From contig JBCAQO010000002.1 in the NCBI GenBank assembly GCA_039111635.1, positions 1,116,001 to 1,180,000 on the forward strand: DNA of 64,000 bases. The letters are read 5' to 3'. Of this stretch, positions 31,394 through 43,060 are shown in pieces. Each line of letters starts with the position of its first letter. The first letter of the stretch is position 1. The notes beneath the pieces are model-generated. The model ran no database searches. It was not told the origin of the DNA and worked only from the letters and a program-made list of their open reading frames with translations. This DNA comes from Heterobasidion occidentale. Its lineage: Eukaryota > Basidiomycota > Agaricomycetes > Russulales > Bondarzewiaceae. A program made the translations under genes and the position numbers.

Positions 31394-33102
31394 TGGGAGG
31401 GGGTAAGGAATCTGTTACCGTCGTTGGGCTCTGTGCTCGCGCCCCTTCTAGTCTCTATCTCTTGCGTGTGTGGCATTGGTGTATTCTGTCTGGACGGTGC
31501 TGTGGACCATCCTCTGCCTTGCGATCCTATGGGCGGGTTCGGATCCTGTGTCGTGGTTCCGTATCGGCGTCTTGGTACTGTCGTCCATTCTCCCGCGTTA
31601 TGTTGCTGGGGTGGTTTCCTCGGCATCGTGGGATTCTGTTCCCATGTCCATTGTGCGGTATCTATTGGGAAGAAGCGGTAAGTGGATTCTGGGTCGCGTC
31701 GCTTTAAGCGTTCTGCCTCTTCACGGAAACGTGGGCACATTCTGTCCCAGGAGGCATGGCCTCCAACTTTGCAATTTACGCACCAAAAGTGATCGGGATT
31801 CTGCTCTCGACAGTCCTTCGTTGCGTGATTCTTCCCGCATGTCCCGCATGATTCTCCCTCTTGGTGGCACTGCGCCGCGAAATGCTGCCCTATCTGCTGG
31901 CACTTCAGACATCTCCTCGGTTCTTGCTGCGATTTCCTTCCATACACCAGCTTCCCGGCTATCGTGAGTCCTTCGCGTATTGCCTTGTTGGCTGCGTTTG
32001 CAGATTTGAATTTCGCGAGGAGGTGCGCCGTTCTTTGACCTTCCATCCTTCTTTCTACCGGTTTCATCCACTTCGTGCTAACCAGATGTCCCGGGTCGAT
32101 GTGGGATATGCCCTCGATGTGTCTGTACTCGGTGTGGTTGCCAGTCTTGTGGGCGATGGGGACGAATTCTATTATGACGCTGTAAGTCTTGTCTTTGATT
32201 TGTGCTTGGCCACCGTTGAACGCATTTTGAAACTCTTCCCGTCTCAGGTCGTCTTGGATCCAAGCTATGAGAGCCTCTTCGTTCGCTTCAATGAGTACTC
32301 CTCCGTTGCGTAAGATCCTGGCGCCCGTGAATTGACCAGCCGGCGTAGTTTCATCTCCCATCTGCTCGAGTGCGATGTTTGCCTTAGCGACAATCTGTGC
32401 CTCTGAGAGGTCGCTGATGCTGCGTGTCGAATCGGCGGTGCTGTCCATCAAGATGCGCTTGCGCTGAGTTTTCTGCCTGGCGAGGTTCGATAGGTGAGAT
32501 GTGGGTAGGTGGCTATGTACTACTGAGGCGTATGACGGATTGCTGAGTGGTATGTCAGGCATATGGAAGGGCGGCGACATGGGAGATGTGTGGGATGCGT
32601 GGGCAGTGACGTTCTTGATCGAACTCTCTAGGGTAGCTGTAGCCTGCTGTATCTTGCTGTAGGCCTGGTCGACCATGCTGAGGATTACTGAGGTCTTCTC
32701 GTCCAGTTGTTTCTCTAAGTTGATCATCTGGGACTCTATCTCCTCGTTGAGTTTCTCTTCTGCTGTCTCAGCTAAGCGTGTAGCTAGCGCCCGTGTCGTC
32801 TGTTCCAAGTGTATTGCTGCCAAGACCATAGCCAGCGCGTTTATTCCCTCTAACAGCTCCTTGCCCTGTGCGTACGCCGCTATACCGAAGAGAGCGTTGC
32901 TCACCGCTATCCCGTCCAATTCTTTCGGATCTCTGCTCGGAATATAGCCCCTCTTATGTAGAAAATCTCCTGCTGCTGTTGCGTTCGCAAATCCTGACTG
33001 TCGTCTGAGCTCGTCTATGTCATCTAACGGCGACACGTCGGATCTCCTTAGGGAGCTTCTTGTCCCCCCGGCCTTGGAAGGCAGGGCAGACTGTTTAGAC
33101 AT
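31390..33102 (-). CDS. LINE ORF1 nucleic-acid-binding protein with zinc knuckles
   Basis: 570 codons, intact. N-terminal half is helical (EETAEEKLNEEIESQM-type segment predicted coiled coil, reading from about 32780 downward). The C-terminal half has three CCHC-type knuckles in a row: CLKCQQIGQHFAAQC, CGTCGKNHATKDC and CVNCKVGGHASWDRMC (about 31735-31915). Such proteins bind the LINE RNA and form the RNP. The stop TGA (31392-31390) overlaps the ORF2 ATG (31393-31391) as ATGA, so ORF2 is probably translated by reinitiation. Confidence 0.9.
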   Translation of the reverse strand: MSKQSALPSKAGGTRSSLRRSDVSPLDDIDELRRQSGFANATAAGDFLHKRGYIPSRDPKELDGIAVSNALFGIAAYAQGKELLEGINALAMVLAAIHLEQTTRALATRLAETAEEKLNEEIESQMINLEKQLDEKTSVILSMVDQAYSKIQQATATLESSIKNVTAHASHTSPMSPPFHMPDIPLSNPSYASVVHSHLPTSHLSNLARQKTQRKRILMDSTADSTRSISDLSEAQIVAKANIALEQMGDETTPAGQFTGARILRNGGVLIEANEEALIAWIQDDLRREEFQNAFNGGQAQIKDKTYSVIIEFVPIAHKTGNHTEYRHIEGISHIDPGHLVSTKWMKPVERRMEGQRTAHLLAKFKSANAANKAIREGLTIAGKLVYGRKSQQEPRRCLKCQQIGQHFAAQCHQEGESCGTCGKNHATKDCREQNPDHFWCVNCKVGGHASWDRMCPRFREEAERLKRRDPESTYRFFPIDTAQWTWEQNPTMPRKPPQQHNAGEWTTVPRRRYGTTTQDPNPPIGSQGRGWSTAPSRQNTPMPHTQEIETRRGASTEPNDGNRFLTPSQ

Positions 33103-33254
33103 AGTCGGGTCGTGCTCTTAATGACCTTAAGTGTAATTAAGTGAAGCTCAGAGTAGTATTTTGTGAGTAAGGAAGCAAAGAGGTCGCCACGTCCAGTTGT
33201 CGCTTAGGGTGCTGGTGGTGGTTGCCTAGAAAGGAAGTCACCCATTCTGATTGT

Positions 33255-36200
33255 ATGCATCATTTTCCCGTCAATGAGCGAGGCCGCAACACCAGTGTAT
33301 GCAGCTTTGAGTAGCATATGACTAGCCTGCCAATCTGCAAAATAATTGGTCACAGTTTGTATGACCTTTGATTTGCCAGTTCCGCCTTCGCTGTGAATCA
33401 ATAATCGTAGGGGTGGGATGTTCTTCCCTCCCAACAACTCGCTAAGATGCCATGTGATGATGTCGTATGCACGTCACTGGTCGACTTTTAGCTTGGATGG
33501 TGCTGCCGCCGAAAGCGATGGTTCCGACAATTCAGGACCGTGTATAGTAGTCACAGATGGCAGAGCCGGAACTTCGAGTGGGGCAACTTGTGGGGGCACA
33601 TTGGTGACATCAGTTGTCGGTGCAACTGGACCCTCGAACTGAACATTTGACGCATAAGATCCTCATTCATCTGCTTTTTCCATCGTGCAAGCTCATCAAA
33701 TTTGTCGACGGAAGCTACTGAGACTGCGCCCTCCCGAGCTTCTGTGATGTTCCAAGAAGAAGAATCCTGCTCGCAAGAGAAAATACCAGCGTAGAGTGCA
33801 TGTTTGATGGTGATTCGGGCATGGTTCTCTTCACGGGGAGCCCCTTGGGAAGCCTGAAGCACCAAAAGGCCTTCTTCCGTAAATGCGGGGTCTGGCAATT
33901 CAGCGCTGTCCTCGGGAAGATCAAGGTCACCGTTGTCAACATCAGAGGGAAGAGTCGGGACAAGCTGATCGCGAAGAATGTATGTTTCGCGTCGCGTACG
34001 AGCAGCAGTCTCGCACTTGTGATAATGTTGGATGCCACTCAAAATACGCCGAGTGACAGCAGATGCTTCGGCACAGAACTCTGCAAAAGCTGCCTCCCAT
34101 GTTTTTCCGGGAGGCTTGAGATCTGAACAAAGATCTCTCCAAGGCTTCAATAGCATTAACATGCACGTACAATAGAAAGGATAGATCTCGGGGTCATTGT
34201 TTCGAGGAAATGGGCGCCCTATAAAATTAGGTAGGGTGTTATGCCTTGTGCTGCGCAGGATGCGAAGGACCTTTTTGGATCTTGGATGCATAGCTCGGTA
34301 GCGTACGCGCTCGTTTAGCGGTCGGCCAGGGTGACGGCGCTGCTCTTCTACGGATGTTGCGGCAGAGTCTTGAGCTCTCTCCTTTGGCGTAATTTCGCTC
34401 TCATAGGTGTTGACGAAATAATCTAGAACGTGGCGATCATTTAGATCATCTCCGTGAAGCTCATAGTCGACCACTTGAGACTTAATGTACAGTTGTCCCG
34501 ATCCATCTGTATCGAGTGTAGTCACATCATCTCCATTCTACAAGAAATATAAGTGAGATCGCAATGAATCAGTGAGTGCTGACACACCTCAGCGTCAGCC
34601 GCGTCGGCATCAGCCTGTGTCTGCAAGTGCCACTCGCTATCAGATTCGGCTTCGTGTTCCTCAGACACATCATCTGGCGACTCGCGCTGTTCCGATTCTG
34701 TTGTCGATGGTGCGTGTTCATCCAGCGCAGATCTACCGACAGAATTACAACCAAACAGTATAGGATAGAATTCGTTTACTTACTCGGGTGTTTGTGCCTT
34801 TTTCAACTCTGGGAAAGCCTTGAGTAGAGCCCCGACAAACGAGGACCAGAAGATTACTGTGTAATGGTGAGATTTGTAGGTGTCCCCCCAGCCCATGAGA
34901 TACGAGATGACCATGGGAGCGGACAATTCTTGATGGTGATTGATGGTGGAGATAACGTGTATTAGCAATTTTCGTTGGTCATCTTGAACTGTGTCCATGT
35001 AGTCTGACCTGGCTAGATGGAACGCGTGTCCTTTAGCCATCAAAGCCGACATATTGTGGCTCTTGTTCTGCTTTTTCGCAGCATAGCTCGTCACGTAGAA
35101 GGTCACATTTTTTGTATCACCGCCGTTCGTGAGGAGCTTGCAGTCATTGTTACACCACATGTTCACTGCAATCGCTGGGTTCCAGCCATTCACATTCTCC
35201 CACAGGTGTTTTGGTCCCCATTTCCCCTCTTCATCAACATGATCCTTTGGCGATAACCCGAAGGGAACCCCACGCTTGCATCAATAGCTGCCCTTCCCAT
35301 CTGGTAAAAGACAACGCCGCGTGTTGCAAGTATGGACCTACTTCGCACGGGCCACACGAAGTTCGAAGCGAGACAACTCGTCCATGTAGTTTGGGGAAGA
35401 AGGATTTGGGGGTGTGAGTACCCAATTTCTGTCTTGTTTGGAACCGCACTAACTTCTTCCTTTGATCCTAGGCCTGGGAGGTATGCATGAACGTTCACTC
35501 AAATGTAGTCCTTGACTCTCTGATGAAATTCTTCCGACTTCAAGAGCTCTTGCACCTCCTCAGCAGATGGGGAATGCTTGAGCCAAATCAGCATATGAAG
35601 GTGGAGCGTACCATGACCTTGCGATTCGACTGTTCCAAAGTATGCCGACACCTCTCTGAGAATGCCTGTACCGCTCACAACACGGCCTCCGCCTGTAACG
35701 GTGATTTGAAACAAGGTGCATAGAACTGTTGCAATTATAAAGTGAAAAAATTTAGCCGCCACATAAGGATCCATTGCAACATTTGATGCCCATTTCTCCT
35801 TATCTGGGCTCAGGGTCTCCATGAATTGGTCCATGTCAATATTTCTCTGGCAAAAATCTGTACAATTGGGTCATGAAGATCACACTGATTTATTGTGATC
35901 CATATCCAAGGTGGGCCCTTCTTGATTATGGTTGACCAAATCTGACTGCGAAGCAGATATCGTGATTGGTCAGATCCCATGACACGTCCCCCAGCAGCGT
36001 GAACATGTTGTTGCAGGAGTTGAACAGCAGGATCCGAAATCGGTTGGTGATTTTCTTCCTCTTGTATAGCCTTCTCTAATGCGGTAGTAGTAATGCTTGC
36101 CAGGGTTTGAGCTTCAGATGCAAATTTTTTCCGCCGCATCTGGATTCTAGCCAAATTTAGAGCTTGTTGGCACTGCTCGATTCCGAATGCGAGAAATGGA

Positions 36201-38128
36201 AATGTTTCATGGCGGCAAAAACGGCAGTCATGATACTGAATTGCCCATCAAACATGCTCTAGGAATAAAACTGCTGTTTCGCGATCAGCCTCAATCCCCC
36301 CTCGACTGTAAGGGAACAAGAACAGAAAGGCCTTTTCGAAAAAATTGTTGTGATTTGGATCAAAAGGTCTGTCTTCCCCTTGTCTTGGATGGCCAAAATC
36401 GTTTACAGGATTTGAGCCATGTCTCACTGCATAGCCACCTTCTGATCCTTCTCTCCACAAGTTTGTCAGCCCATAAAGCATTAGCTCGCTAGCTGACACA
36501 TTTGACAGGTCTGTGTCGATGGCACCAGATGCCTGCAATGGAATCACATCAGGTTCCGTCAGGTCTGTGATTTCCAAATCTACATGTGAGTCCTTGGCGT
36601 TCACTCTATGTGCAATACTCACCTTCGCCATTGCGGTTACCACTTCCAGATGCTTGGCGATGAGCGCCCGTGGCTCCCTCTTCACCTGGGTACACCATCG
36701 GCAAAGCTTCCCACATCTGTCTTTTGATCAATGAAACTTACCGTAATCAGGTTCCGCATCTTCATCTGGAATATACCCGGCACTTTCTTGTTCTACAATC
36801 CCAACATCGGTACTCTGGCACACATTCGTGACAATTTCATCTGGTACGTCATCTTCCAGGAGCTCTCCAATTCGTGCCTCGCTGATATCAATGTCGCCGT
36901 AGTATTTGAGATTATGTCGTTTCAACCATACAAGTGCATCACAAACAGCAGCGCGCTGAACACGGAAAGTTGAATGCAACCATCCCTTCGGCAGTGGACC
37001 AACACCAATGAATGTCACGGAGATGATAGACGGCAGAATCAACATAGGCCTGGGCATCAGTTTTCCTTCAGTCATCCCGGCAATCCCACGCATGTCTTGC
37101 TCGTATGTGCAGACATTTCCTTGCATGCCTCATTGCAACACTGTCAGAACAGCGCCGCGACCTCCATGCATGCGCTTCGGATACAGCTTGAAGACATAAA
37201 CACGAGGGTACAGCTGGGTGATAAGAATCTGCTCTGGAAAAGTAAGCCGCCGAAGTTCCCATGGTATGTTACTAATCCAAAGATTGTTCACTAATGAAAA
37301 TTTCGGAGATTTTGTGGCACCTCTCGCCTGCGGGGATCCAAGGCATTGTTTAAAAATTGAGGCTGTGACCGATCCCAAGCTGTTGCGTTGCATACCCCTC
37401 TCCTCGAGCAGCATCCCTTTGACAATATTTTGTGCAGGATGATTGAGCCCAGGCTTCGGGGCAAGGAGATGAGGATTGGGAATGTCACCGATCACAACAG
37501 AGGTCAACTCGTCATCACGAATGCTTTGTTCCCGGGCGCACACCGCGCAAACTGCAATTGCAACTGCCTGGTTCGAAGTCGCCTTGTAGAATTGTTGATA
37601 ACAGCTGCGGACAATGTCCTCGGTTGGAAGCTGCAGGAATTTCGAAGGATTGTGATGCTCAATAGGGGCGGTGGCAATCTCAACACGACGTGCTGTTTGA
37701 CGAGCTGCTAGATCTTCGTCGTGCTTGCGTTTTCACTCAGTCGCCGTCTCCGTATGTGGGCTCTGCTTCTGCCTTCCTAGATCTCGAAGAAAGCTGACGG
37801 TATGGGCCAGAGCTCTAGCAATAACTGCTTCGATGGCCTTTGCCTTTTGACCCTGTTCCTCCTGACTGAAAACCACCAGGCCTTTTAGTCTTGCAAAGAT
37901 CTCCTTCAGGCTGAGATGCGAGATTTCTTCAATGGCAGTGGTGTCCGCCATTGTTCGGACTTCAACAGCAGTGGTGTCCGCCATTGTTCGGACTTCAACA
38001 GCAGTGGTGTCCGCCATCGCTGAGGTGAGCAGTGAAGAATATATTTGGCAATATTCTAGACTAATGATCCTTGCCACCGCTTGCCCAACACACGCCACAC
38101 GCCCTTTTTTTCCCTGTGCATGGGCCAT
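33255..38128 (-). pseudogene. Helitron RepHel, Rep domain and start of helicase (5' part of the gene)
   Basis: Reads leftwards in several frames, with introns and damage. From the 5' side: a start region with three direct repeats (37932-38017); a PRVYVFKLYPK block (near 37190); LPKGWLHSTFRVQRAAV near 36960; the Helitron-like N domain (AFLFLFPYSRGGIEAD, then AIQYHDCRF, 36310-36220); the HUH motif FGTVESQGHGTLHLHMLIWL with H-L-H (35560-35640); the paired catalytic tyrosines in FYVTSYAAKKQ (about 35080); and Walker A HSEGGTGKSKVIQTV near 33380. Rep nicks and joins single-stranded DNA at Helitron ends. Damage includes TGA codons near 36247 and 33471 (probable CGA) and a one-base loss in an A run near 33652. 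The helicase then continues beyond the LINE. Confidence 0.88.
37932..38017 (-). repeat. Triple 33-bp direct repeat at the RepHel N-terminus
   Basis: Three tandem units encoding MADTTAVEVRT, MADTTAVEVRT and MADTTAIEE on the minus strand. The first two units are nearly identical at the DNA level. Each starts with ATG, so translation could begin at any unit. Confidence 0.8.
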
Positions 38129-38137
38129 CGAGACATG

Positions 38138-38144
38138 TATAAAA
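38138..38144 (+). promoter_or_regulatory. TATA box of the gene divergent from RepHel
   Basis: TATAAAA followed by GGGCC, 64 bp before the plus-strand ATG at 38208. It overlaps the far 5' end of the RepHel reading frame on the other strand, so the two genes share a very short divergent promoter. Confidence 0.5.
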
Positions 38145-38207
38145 GGGCCTACCCCTCCTCGCAGTCAGTATCAACCCACTTTCATCTCATCTTCCATCTC
38201 ATCCTCC

Positions 38208-39434
38208 ATGTCTCAGAATTCCATCCTCAACAACTCTATCTCGTGTACACCCCCTCCGTCGACGCAGCCCCCTCGTCCTTCTACACCAGATTTTGACGTG
38301 CGCCCGGCAGACCATGCTCTACTTGCTACACCGGGACGTCCTACACCCTCCCATGGTGGCTCCGTCCTCTCCCCACCACCGTCACCGACACCGACCAGGC
38401 CACGATACTTCACCACTGAGGAGTGCCTCGAGTTCAACCGTCAGCGCCTCAATGAAACTTGTCAGCGCCTCATGAAGACGGGCTTTTACCTGGGAGACAG
38501 GAACATCCGCGAGAAACTCGTATGGCACCGGGAGGGAAGAATGGATAAACTCATGCGTCAGGAGGATGTGAAGGCCAACGGCACATTGTTGTCTCGCAAC
38601 ACCGCCGTGCTGTGTGTGGTCACCACGATCAGCTCATCCAAGTTCTGGATGACCTCCGATGATGGATATTGTGGGCCGAGTAGGTTTTGCTCAGATCTAG
38701 CAAAGGTGAAGCCGAGCTGCGCTTTGGAACGGCCTGACGTTGTGCCCTTCGACTCAGACTTTGGTGAGGTTCTTTCAAACATCAATTAGCTTCAAAAGGA
38801 GATCGAGACCACCGGTTTTGCTGGTAAACGTGGTTTGATGATCGGCGCTAATCATATAAAGATCCGTCACAAACTTTTTGAGGTAAGTTCTTCTCCGCCG
38901 CAGTACTAACTCAAAAACATGCAGCCCAAGGAGCTAGAGGAGGAGAACACAGAGGAGACATCGTCGCAGCAGAGTGAGAATGGTACGCTTCACATGCAAC
39001 TCTAGTCTTTTTACCCGCCTTCACATCCTTCCACAGCTCTGAATCCAGTCTTTGCTACCGAGAATTGGCCCACCATGTCCCAGGCTGTCAAAGAGGAGCT
39101 TCAGGCCTTGTCAGCCACTCATTGCGTCGTCCCCATCCCTGCCTATGATATGCATGGTTTACTTATTGCACCAAGCTTCTACCGCCTTCGTTTGGAGAAT
39201 GCTCTGGTTGAGGTTTACTTCACCCTCGTGCACTGGAGTATTGCGGGCAGGGATGGGGCACCGTCTTATGACACATTTTTGGCTGATGTTGTGTCCATTC
39301 GGGTCATCACACCTCCTAAGCCGACCGTCGTCACGCCTCAGAGGAAGCGCACAATTGCCCCATTTGATCCTATGGCTGATCCGTTTGAGAGGCCGGGAAA
39401 GAAGATCCGTGTCCTTGCGCCTTATAATTCCTAG
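38208..39434 (+). CDS. Unknown gene divergently paired with Helitron RepHel (three exons)
   Basis: Starts MSQNSILNNSISC at 38208, then a Pro/Ser/Thr-rich linker, then a folded-looking part (TEECLEFNRQRLNETCQRLM, GDRNIREKLVWHREGRMDKL, TISSSKFWMTSDDGYCGPSR). A TAG at 38787-38789 interrupts (probable CAG), after which the same frame runs on through KEIETTGFAGKRGLMIGANH to a GTAAGT donor at 38883. A middle exon (about 38925-38980) and a last exon (about 39037-39434; NPVFATENWPTMSQAVKEEL, FYRLRLENALVEVYFTLVHW) end at 39434 with a basic patch (PGKKIRV). I do not recognise the family. Its position, head to head with RepHel, suggests it belongs to the Helitron as an accessory or captured gene. Confidence 0.6.
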
Positions 39435-40930
39435 ATTAGGATCCCTACTATATATGGCTACCCTCTATGCTTGTCATGTGTCATGACTCATGCTTCCATG
39501 CTCACACTCCTTTCAAAGCCGCATTTTCATACATACATATTTCACCTAATCTCAACTAATCGGTGTCGTAGCATCATTTAGTAGTATTTACTTTATTGCT
39601 TAATTCACTTTTGCAGCGAGCACTCAGCCTTGATATAAGAAAAACAGAACTCAGTAATTGTCGACCAAATAGCTGCAAGCAAGGTTTTTGCTGATGAAGT
39701 CAGCACTTCCCTAGTATCTTGTCCTATCTCGGTACCCCATGACATCGGTCGAGCTTGCATTGCGATCCCATCCGGGCAGTGGTGTTGCGAGGTGAGGGCC
39801 ATGATTGCAGGTGAGTGACCATTCAAGGCCTTTTCTGATAGGTGAATATATTGTTGGGCTAATCTCATATGTTGTCATACCACTTTCAGTAAGTAGAAAA
39901 CATAGCAATGTGTCCGAGGTGAGTTCTGCCTCGATCACTTGTTATGAGCCTCCCTCAAGATGCCCTCATCGTTCCTGTTATTCCTCATTGAGCATTCGGG
40001 CTACCCACCTCTACTTCCCTCTGTTGATTCGCTTCTACCGTCATCGGGCCTTCTTGCCATCCCAGATCAACTAGTATTGTAGGGATGGAACTCCAACTTC
40101 GAGGAGTTACCAATGAATTGAAGAACCCTATTGGTAAGTCTTGATAGCTTGATAGCTGAGCATGCTTTCAATTTATGCAAGGGTGGCAGCAGAGCATACA
40201 CACGGAGTTCTGCTTTGTAAATCAGAGTTTGTACAGAGTGACAGGTCCAGAAACACGAAGTCCTGCAAAGTCGCACTGGCATGGTCACGTTATCCCGCTG
40301 TCAAGTCACGACAGATCGCTACGCGTCATCAAACACATCTTCTTCCTGACCTCCATCATGTCCCCTTGTCGTTGTCCCTTTTCCTTTGAGAGCTCGCAAC
40401 CTGTCGACGACGAGAGACTACTGACACCAGCTTTGGAAGTCCAGTGATGCAGCATCGGAAAAGTCAACAGAGGCTCCAGTAACAACTGTTCAAGGGCAAA
40501 AAAGGCCAAGACAACATCAGCTGCTTTCCCCGCATATACTAACCTCTTTTGCCAGCAAGCCATTGAACCTCTTTCAAGATCATTTTCCTCCTCTTTGCAT
40601 TCTCTGCAAACACGGCTCTTTCAATGCTCCCTGCTGCCTCAATGTCCATATATATGCGCTCTTCAGCACATGTTGTGCTCACTGCTATCTAGGTGTGTCG
40701 ACAGAGGTTGTGCCGTAGTCACCTGTTGGTCCATGTGAGTTTTTCTGTCATTGTATCCATGTATCTCAAAGTCAGAGATGGTAGCACTAATCAATGGACT
40801 GCATGTACAACTCTGAGACTGAGCATCAGGCTGGGATCCAAGGCTTGTTTGTCACGCAGATCATCCTTGGCTGATGTGGGCTTTGTAAGTGTCTGTTCAG
40901 CTTTGAGGTGATCAGCTCACGGACCCCATC
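39435..40930. other. Interval downstream of the Helitron-linked gene; nothing recognised
   Basis: Short frames on both strands (for example minus 39605-39868 and plus 40175-40447), some bordered by splice-like GTAAGT/CAG signals, but no conserved motif was identified. The 5' end of the RepHel Helitron (TC after an A) should be in or beyond this stretch; it could not be located. Confidence 0.35.
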
Positions 40931-41510
40931 TGTTACGAACTGCTTGTTCAGTAACCCAAGAGTAACAGGTTCTTCCCTAGGTCGCACAATGGACTGAGTG
41001 GTGGATGAAGTCTCGACTGTATCAGGCAATAATACAGGAGGGAATAATGATTGTTTCTACAAAGATAGGTATAGGGAGATACCTAAGAACGAAGAGAATA
41101 GACTGGAGATCCCCAGCCTATTCTATGGGCCTTATATACTGTATAGGGTATAGGGTAAGAGTCCGTATGCTTCTCCGGGTTTCCATCCCAGGAGAGCTGT
41201 GGTCGCCGTCTCTCTCAGCCAGTGCCTACTCTTGTACTTCTCCAGTTGCACCAATCCATCCTGGTGCGACGAGGGGCTTACCCATAAGCCCTAAGCCCAT
41301 GGCATGTGAATGCCTCCCTTATCAATCCGCTATACCCATGACCCTCCCATATATCCTATACCGATGTTTTGAAGAACCATTGGTCCAGTTGGCTCCTAAG
41401 GACATGCCAAATACCTTGATGTATGCTCCGTAGTGGAGCCGCCTAGCATGTGATGCTTGAACCATTGGATAGACCGGCCCCGAAGGGCTCCGATCGGTCA
41501 AGCCATAATA
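40931..41510 (-). mobile_element. Solo LTR of Gypsy-1
   Basis: Inverted copy of the Gypsy-1 LTR: begins TGTTACGAACTG and ends CAAGCCATAATA (the terminal CA has become TA). Flanked by the 5-bp duplication CCATC (40926-40930 and 41511-41515). Formed by recombination between the LTRs of an earlier insertion. Clearly older than Gypsy-1 because it differs at many positions. Confidence 0.9.
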
Positions 41511-41826
41511 CCATCGGTTGCAGCGTGTGTAGATCCTGATCAACACGACCTTCCCAACGCGTACGTGCGAAGCAGGGTTCAATCGCCGCAGCGTCAAACT
41601 GGCTGTAAAAATTTCTGCTCAAATTCTTCATGCCAATCATCATGTACAACCGTACAGGTTCGTGTCCGCAGGTGCGTGTGCTGTCCATCTCACCAAGTTG
41701 TGACCAGTGTGCTGAGATGTTGTTGCAGCGTGTGACTTGCTGGGCGTGGTTGTGGTGCACTTCTTTTTGTAAGGGTTGACTGAGATGTCGCTTGAGGACA
41801 TCAGCCAGGTGCTTTCTCATGCTCAT
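41511..41826 (-). other. Unidentified minus-strand coding-like fragment
   Basis: Frame beginning MSMRKHLADVLKRHLSQPLQ and continuing through HWSQLGEMDSTRTCGHEPVR and MIGMKNLSRNFYSQFD until it runs into the solo LTR. The composition is protein-like and the LTR insertion cut it, so it probably was part of a larger gene or transposase. No family was recognised. Confidence 0.35.
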
Positions 41827-42195
41827 GCGACTATATGTACCTCCTTGTATTATATTTCCTTGTTATGCAATATATTACTTTTTTAATTCTACTTCAGCAA
41901 TGCACTGTGACATATCATACTCATGTGGGATATCACAAGGTATTATGTTTGCACCTTGTAGCACAACATATTACTCTTTGAAAAGGCAAGGTAATATATT
42001 TCACTCGAGAATGGGCCCGAATGCCAATGTCAACATTCATTATCAATAATATATTTTTTTCTAGTTGCCCACATACCCTCCCCTCTGATTATGGTATTGT
42101 GGTCATTGTGGGGTATATAGGGCAATATATACTTATATATGGTTTTGGCACTTTTGCTGATGGTGGTCCGCTGCTGTCGCTGTTGTAGCCGCCGT
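41827..42195. other. AT-rich interval
   Basis: Rich in TATTAC and ATATAT words, with no coding pattern. At about 42196 sequence homologous to Gypsy-2 (end of RNase H) begins abruptly. Confidence 0.4.
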
Positions 42196-42232
42196 TGGTC
42201 TGTCTCAGAGGCCAGACCATAAAGAGGGGGTG

Positions 42233-43060
42233 TGTTAAGAGCCGGCTCATAACACATGATATATGATCATCTGATCATATGACATGTGGTCTATGACTAA
42301 CGGATATGACCTATACCCAGTGACCGACCTCTTGACTTCACCAACAGACATTCAGTTATCTTATCTTATCTTCTACCCCTGATCAGCGATCATGTCATCA
42401 CAGTTACCTGAACGGTTCCTGACCCTGACCCTGTTCCTGGTTCCTGTTCCTGCCCCAACGGTTTGTTCATTGATTGTTTGCTTCTGTTAGATCATTTACC
42501 TCGGTACCTTAAGAAGCACGGACCTTCTGTAGATCATGCCCTAAAGTAGACTACGTATATATAGAACAAGCCAGAGACCTGTCTCACTAGCTCATTCACC
42601 TTTGTTACCCCCACCTGTTCTTACTCTTAACCTTTGGTACTAGCCATACCTCTGCTACATCATAGTCTTTGCCATTAGGCCAGACCTTTGATTGTCAATA
42701 GAACATCTGATTAAACATTGGTTTAACTTGTCTCTGCACTTCTCTTTATCATCATCCTCAACCACTCAGTCGTTATCTCAATACTGGCTGAGTTCTATAC
42801 ATGACTAGCAGTATTCTATCTCAACTTTAGTGGGCAGCATATCTACTGTCATCCAGGCCCACATCAGGTCATACCCTCACACCTGTGGGAAAACCTTTGT
42901 GCATTCTTGGAGACACGATACCATCACAAATCCCTTGTGCATCCCGAATTACGCACACAGTTAGCCGCTGGTGCTTTTATCGGATGCACTTGGATTTGGC
43001 ACGTCCCTCAGTGACTCAGGAGCCTCCTGGCACATCACGTGCAAAGACCAGGTCTTAACA
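42233..43060 (+). mobile_element. Solo LTR of Gypsy-2 inserted into copy A
   Basis: 828 bp from TGTTAAGAGCCGGCTC to CCAGGTCTTAACA, flanked by the duplication GGGTG (42228-42232 and 43061-43065). Copy B at the same place (about 56254) has a single GGGTGG, confirming the insertion. TATA-like TATATATAGAAC near 42554. Confidence 0.92.

Larger units (their letters stand above)
26994..33242 (-). mobile_element. Full-length Tad-like LINE inserted in the Helitron helicase
   Basis: 6.25 kb non-LTR retrotransposon flanked by the 12-bp duplication CATTCTGATTGT at 26982-26993 and 33243-33254. Order on the minus strand: short 5' leader, ORF1 with zinc knuckles, ORF2 with endonuclease, RT, RNase H and a C-terminal Cys/His motif, then a short 3' tail ending in a CA dinucleotide repeat instead of poly(A). 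Two ORFs with an APE-type endonuclease and an RNase H domain fit the Tad clade common in fungi. Two in-frame TGA codons and a frameshift make it probably immobile now. Confidence 0.93.

Noticed and set aside
31174..31707. Long plus-strand ORFs opposite the LINE.
   Set aside because: Shadow frames of LINE ORF1 and ORF2, which have clear domains on the minus strand.
41443..41597. Minus-strand frame running through the end of the Gypsy-1 solo LTR into neighbouring sequence.
   Set aside because: The part within 41443-41510 is LTR; only the part right of 41511 may be coding.
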